A model generated the notes under the pieces. It ran no database searches and had not been told where the DNA came from. It saw only the letters and a list, made by a program, of their open reading frames with translations. Below are positions 61,673 to 64,000 of a DNA stretch of 64,000 nucleotides, piece by piece. The translations under genes were made by a program, and so were the position numbers. Source of the DNA: UBA2705 sp963977105 (GTDB lineage: Bacteria > Pseudomonadota > Alphaproteobacteria > Micavibrionales > Micavibrionaceae); assembly GCA_963977105.1 (NCBI GenBank), contig CAXBNI010000001.1, positions 1,054,001-1,118,000 on the forward strand, given 5' to 3'. Positions within the stretch are counted from its first letter, which is position 1, and every line of letters begins with the position of its first letter.

Positions 61673-61778
61673 GAAATTGACCTTTCTACTTGCTCATTTT
61701 ATTGAGCGGCTACGATTTCAAACGGGTGAAACCATCGTTATTACCAAGACACACACATATACATGTAACATTTTGGGC

Positions 61779-61832
61779 GGGGCACCGTGCCCCTAAATAT
61801 TAAATTGGAGCATAGAGAATACGCCCCAATTT
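61779..61832 (-). promoter_or_regulatory. Two hairpins in the rpoA-rplQ spacer
   Basis: Hairpin 1 is GGGGCA-CCG-TGCCCC (61779-61793), a perfect 6-bp stem. Hairpin 2 pairs 61802-61811 with 61823-61832 (AAATTGGAGC with GCCCCAATTT), ten pairs with one G-U. Neither is followed by a clear T run, so processing, attenuation or mRNA stability are more likely than termination. Confidence 0.55.
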
Positions 61833-61853
61833 AAAAAAATATAACCTTAAAGC

Positions 61854-62876
61854 TTAAGACGCAAAAGGATCTTCGACCTTCGTTGCAAGCTCTTCGATAT
61901 TCTCAGGAGGCCAACCTTCAACCTGCATACCCAAATGCAAGCCCATTGTTGTCAGCACTTCTTTGATCTCGTTAAGAGATTTACGACCAAAGTTTGGCGT
62001 ACGAAGCATGTCGCTCTCGCTTTTCTGTACCAAATCACCAATGTAAACGATATTATCGTTTTTCAGGCAGTTTGCTGAACGTACAGAAAGTTCAAGCTCT
62101 TCAACTTTACGAAGCAAGTTTTTGTTGAATGGAAGCTCTTCTTCCTCTTCTTCTTGCTTCGCTGATTCAGGTTCATCGAAGTTCACAAAGACAGATAGCT
62201 GATCTTGAAGAATGCGCGCAGCAAAAGCCACAGCATCTTCAGGAGTAATAACGCCATTTGTTTCAATGTTTAAAGTCAGCTTGTCATAGTCGGTAATTTG
62301 ACCAACACGCGTATCTTCAACTTCGTAAGTAACTTTACGTACTGGCGCAAACACAGAATCGACAGGGATAAGGCCAACAGGCGCATCCTCTGGGCGGTTT
62401 TGTGCGGCTGGGCAGTAACCCTTACCAGTATTTACAGTCATTTCCATGCTAAGCTTCGCGCCTTTATCCAAAGTACAAATCACCAAGTCTGGGTTCATAA
62501 TTTCGATATCTGCACCAGCTTCGATCATGCCAGAAGTTACTTCACAAGGACCTACTGCGTTTAAACGCATTTTCTTAGGACCTTCAACGTGCATACGTAC
62601 TGCGATCGCTTTAATGTTTAGGATAATATCCGTAACATCTTCGCGGACACCTTCAATAGACGAAAATTCATGAAGAACACCATCAATCTGTACAGCAGTT
62701 ACCGCTGCACCTTGTAGTGACGACAATAAAATACGACGAAGTGCGTTACCTAGCGTAAGACCGAAGCCACGCTCTAATGGTTCTACAACAACCTTACCAG
62801 CAGATTGCGCGTCTTTACCGTGTGCAATATCTACTTTTGAAGGTTTGATTAGCTCTTGCCAGTTTTTATGTATCAA
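61854..62876 (-). CDS. rpoA: RNA polymerase alpha subunit
   Basis: A 340-residue alpha subunit. The N-terminal dimerisation domain has VEPLERGFGLTLGNALRRIL, and the C-terminal DNA-binding domain has LLRKVEELELSVRSANCLKN, TPNFGRKSLNEIKEVL. Glu-rich EEEEEL links them. It follows rpsK by 108 bp; rpsD, often here, is absent, as in other alphaproteobacteria. Confidence 0.99.
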   Translation of the reverse strand: MIHKNWQELIKPSKVDIAHGKDAQSAGKVVVEPLERGFGLTLGNALRRILLSSLQGAAVTAVQIDGVLHEFSSIEGVREDVTDIILNIKAIAVRMHVEGPKKMRLNAVGPCEVTSGMIEAGADIEIMNPDLVICTLDKGAKLSMEMTVNTGKGYCPAAQNRPEDAPVGLIPVDSVFAPVRKVTYEVEDTRVGQITDYDKLTLNIETNGVITPEDAVAFAARILQDQLSVFVNFDEPESAKQEEEEEELPFNKNLLRKVEELELSVRSANCLKNDNIVYIGDLVQKSESDMLRTPNFGRKSLNEIKEVLTTMGLHLGMQVEGWPPENIEELATKVEDPFAS

Positions 62877-62984
62877 GGCTCTTCCTTTCCTAAATTTAAA
62901 CGGCTCTTATAAACCGTATATTAAAAATTCTTATCTCAACAAGTCTAAAGGTGACCCTTTTAACAAAGGCCACCATTATACAGA

Positions 62985-63374
62985 TTATACGCGACGCTGC
63001 TTCTTAGGACGGCAACCATTGTGTGGTATTGGCGTAATATCTTTAATAGACTTGATTGTAAAACCAATCGCTGACAATGCACGAAGCGCTGATTCACGAC
63101 CAGAGCCAGGGCCCCTTACGTTAATGTCGAGCTCTTTCATGCCATGTTCTTGTGCTGACTTACCAGCAGCTTCCGCAGCCATTTGCGCAGCAAACGGTGT
63201 GGATTTACGAGAGCCTTTAAAGCCCTGAGCACCAGCAGAGTTCCAAGATACAGTATTACCTTGCGCGTCAGTGATTGTAACCATTGTGTTATTATATGTA
63301 GAGTTGACGTGTGCAACACCAGATACAATATTCTTTTTGGCAGTTTTCTTGCCTTTACGTTGTGGTTTAGCCAT
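62985..63374 (-). CDS. rpsK: 30S ribosomal protein S11
   Basis: A 129-residue S11 with VNSTYNNTMVTITDAQGNTV, SAGAQGFKGSRKSTPFAAQ and GPGSGRESALRAL ending DITPIPHNGCRPKKQRRV. It sits in the platform of the small subunit. The next genes are rpoA and rplQ. Confidence 0.99.
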   Translation of the reverse strand: MAKPQRKGKKTAKKNIVSGVAHVNSTYNNTMVTITDAQGNTVSWNSAGAQGFKGSRKSTPFAAQMAAEAAGKSAQEHGMKELDINVRGPGSGRESALRALSAIGFTIKSIKDITPIPHNGCRPKKQRRV

Positions 63375-63411
63375 TTTATTGCTCCACTATCCTTTTAAGT
63401 TAACTTATGAA

Positions 63412-63783
63412 CTATTTCTTTTTACCTGCAATTGCTTTGGCAGGGCCTTTACGTGTACGCGCATTTGTCTTTGTACGCTGACCACGAACTGGCAAATGCT
63501 TACGATGGCGTAAACCACGCAGACAACCCATGTCCATAAGACGCTTAATGTTCATAGACACTTCACGACGAAGATCACCTTCGATCTTGTACTGATCAGT
63601 ATCAATTTCTTTACGGAGTTGGTTCAACTCATCTTCTGTAAGATCTTTCATACGACGAGATACATCTAAACCACAATTTTCAATGATTTGAGCCGCTTTT
63701 GTACGACCTATACCGTGAATATATGTGAGCGCAATTAAAATACGCTTATTATCGGGTACGTTAACACCGGCAATACGAGCCAT
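63412..63783 (-). CDS. rpsM: 30S ribosomal protein S13
   Basis: A 123-residue S13: MARIAGVNVPDNKRILIALT, YIHGIGRTKAAQIIE, LRREVSMNIKRLMDMGCLRG and LPVRGQRTKTNARTRKGPAK. It contacts the head of the small subunit and the P-site tRNA. It is the first gene here; the operon promoter is 150 bp upstream. Confidence 0.99.
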   Translation of the reverse strand: MARIAGVNVPDNKRILIALTYIHGIGRTKAAQIIENCGLDVSRRMKDLTEDELNQLRKEIDTDQYKIEGDLRREVSMNIKRLMDMGCLRGLRHRKHLPVRGQRTKTNARTRKGPAKAIAGKKK

Positions 63784-63932
63784 GTCATTTCCTTTTCTTT
63801 ATTAAGTCATTTCTATCCAAACCGTAAAACCACAAAAATTATTTTGAAGTAGCGCCGGTTTGTAAACCAGACCTTGGTAAGTGAATATTCCCACGCACAT
63901 ATATGCGCAAAAAGCACACCAAAGCCGTCGGC

Positions 63933-63960
63933 AGTATAAGTGGTTTTATCGCATCGTCAA
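63933..63960 (-). promoter_or_regulatory. Sigma-70 promoter of the rpsM-rpsK-rpoA-rplQ operon
   Basis: On the minus strand TTGACG (63955-63960), a 16-bp spacer and TATACT (63933-63938) closely match the housekeeping consensus. The leader of about 140 bases to the rpsM ATG contains a small hairpin (GGTTTACAAACC near 63858-63869). This suggests the alpha operon is transcribed apart from secY/adk here; the rest of the window to 64000 holds no gene. Confidence 0.75.
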
Positions 63961-64000
63961 TAGAAAAAAGACGATTCAAGAAAGAAAAGTCAAATAAGAG

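Noticed and set aside
1..64000. Search for tRNA, rRNA, CRISPR, insertion-sequence and integrase signatures
   Set aside because: Reading the gaps showed no cloverleaf-like sequence with a TTC-A arm, no spaced repeats and no transposase or integrase motifs. A covariance-model search would be needed to be certain.

Overview
The window reads as chromosomal DNA of an alphaproteobacterium of moderate, slightly AT-leaning composition. Lineage signals are a DUF2336 protein, the alphaproteobacterial form of SspB, a CtaA/COX15 heme A synthase, ETF-ubiquinone oxidoreductase, a bactofilin, a TopA with a Lys/Pro/Ala tail, the pyrB-plsY-dprA-topA order, and a uracil-DNA glycosylase of the cysteine-free type that I recall from Rickettsia-like genomes. 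A Micavibrio-like or Rickettsiales/Holosporales-adjacent lineage is plausible, but the sequence alone does not settle this. I found no rRNA, tRNA, CRISPR array, insertion sequence or phage.

Layout. 0-6.8 kb: Tat translocase end (tatB fragment, tatC), zapE, a DUF2336 protein, bactofilin, nth and a tandem pair of unknown paralogs. 6.9-16.4 kb: TCA and amino-acid metabolism (sucB, sucA, sucD, asd), interrupted by a second tandem paralog pair and a 1.1 kb gene-poor stretch holding two tiny membrane-protein genes, each behind a sigma-54-type promoter. 16.4-22.5 kb: a minus-strand envelope operon (lipoprotein secretin, Ig-like secreted protein, GspL-like and GspM/PilO-like membrane proteins), then three small unknown genes. 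22.6-34.1 kb: pyrB, plsY, dprA, topA, a RibK-like protein, an ABC exporter, sspB, an EamA transporter, ctaA and ispE. 34.2-50.7 kb: TPR lipoprotein, ETF-QO, UDG, lytic transglycosylase, tyrS/anmK, two unknown genes, alaS, HIT, SDR, gmk and rpoZ. 51-61 kb: a NYN protein, a three-gene unknown operon, and a converging minus-strand Dot/Icm-like type IVB secretion cluster in the Legionella order icmC-icmD-icmJ-icmB. 61-64 kb: the alpha ribosomal operon rpsM-rpsK-rpoA-rplQ with its own sigma-70 promoter and terminator.

What stands out. (1) Two homologous proteins of 31 and 40 aa, each with a ribosome binding site and a downstream hairpin, lie behind near-perfect sigma-54 -24/-12 elements (TGGCAC-N5-TTGC). 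They look like a duplicated, sigma-54-controlled small membrane protein family, perhaps undescribed. (2) The Dot/Icm-like cluster carries a 518-residue protein in which the DotE/DotP-like two-helix unit seems to be repeated about three times behind a glycine-rich secreted region. (3) A short C-terminal domain with a conserved W-x-E-Y core occurs in two proteins beside the secretin operon and, more weakly, in one beside the Dot/Icm cluster, which may link the two envelope machines. (4) A 179-aa protein resembles archaeal CTP-dependent riboflavin kinase, and its ribosome binding site is buried in a hairpin.

All functional calls come from reading motifs and from memory of the families. No search or structure prediction was run. 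Start codons were chosen by ribosome binding sites and family length and often differ from the longest open frame.
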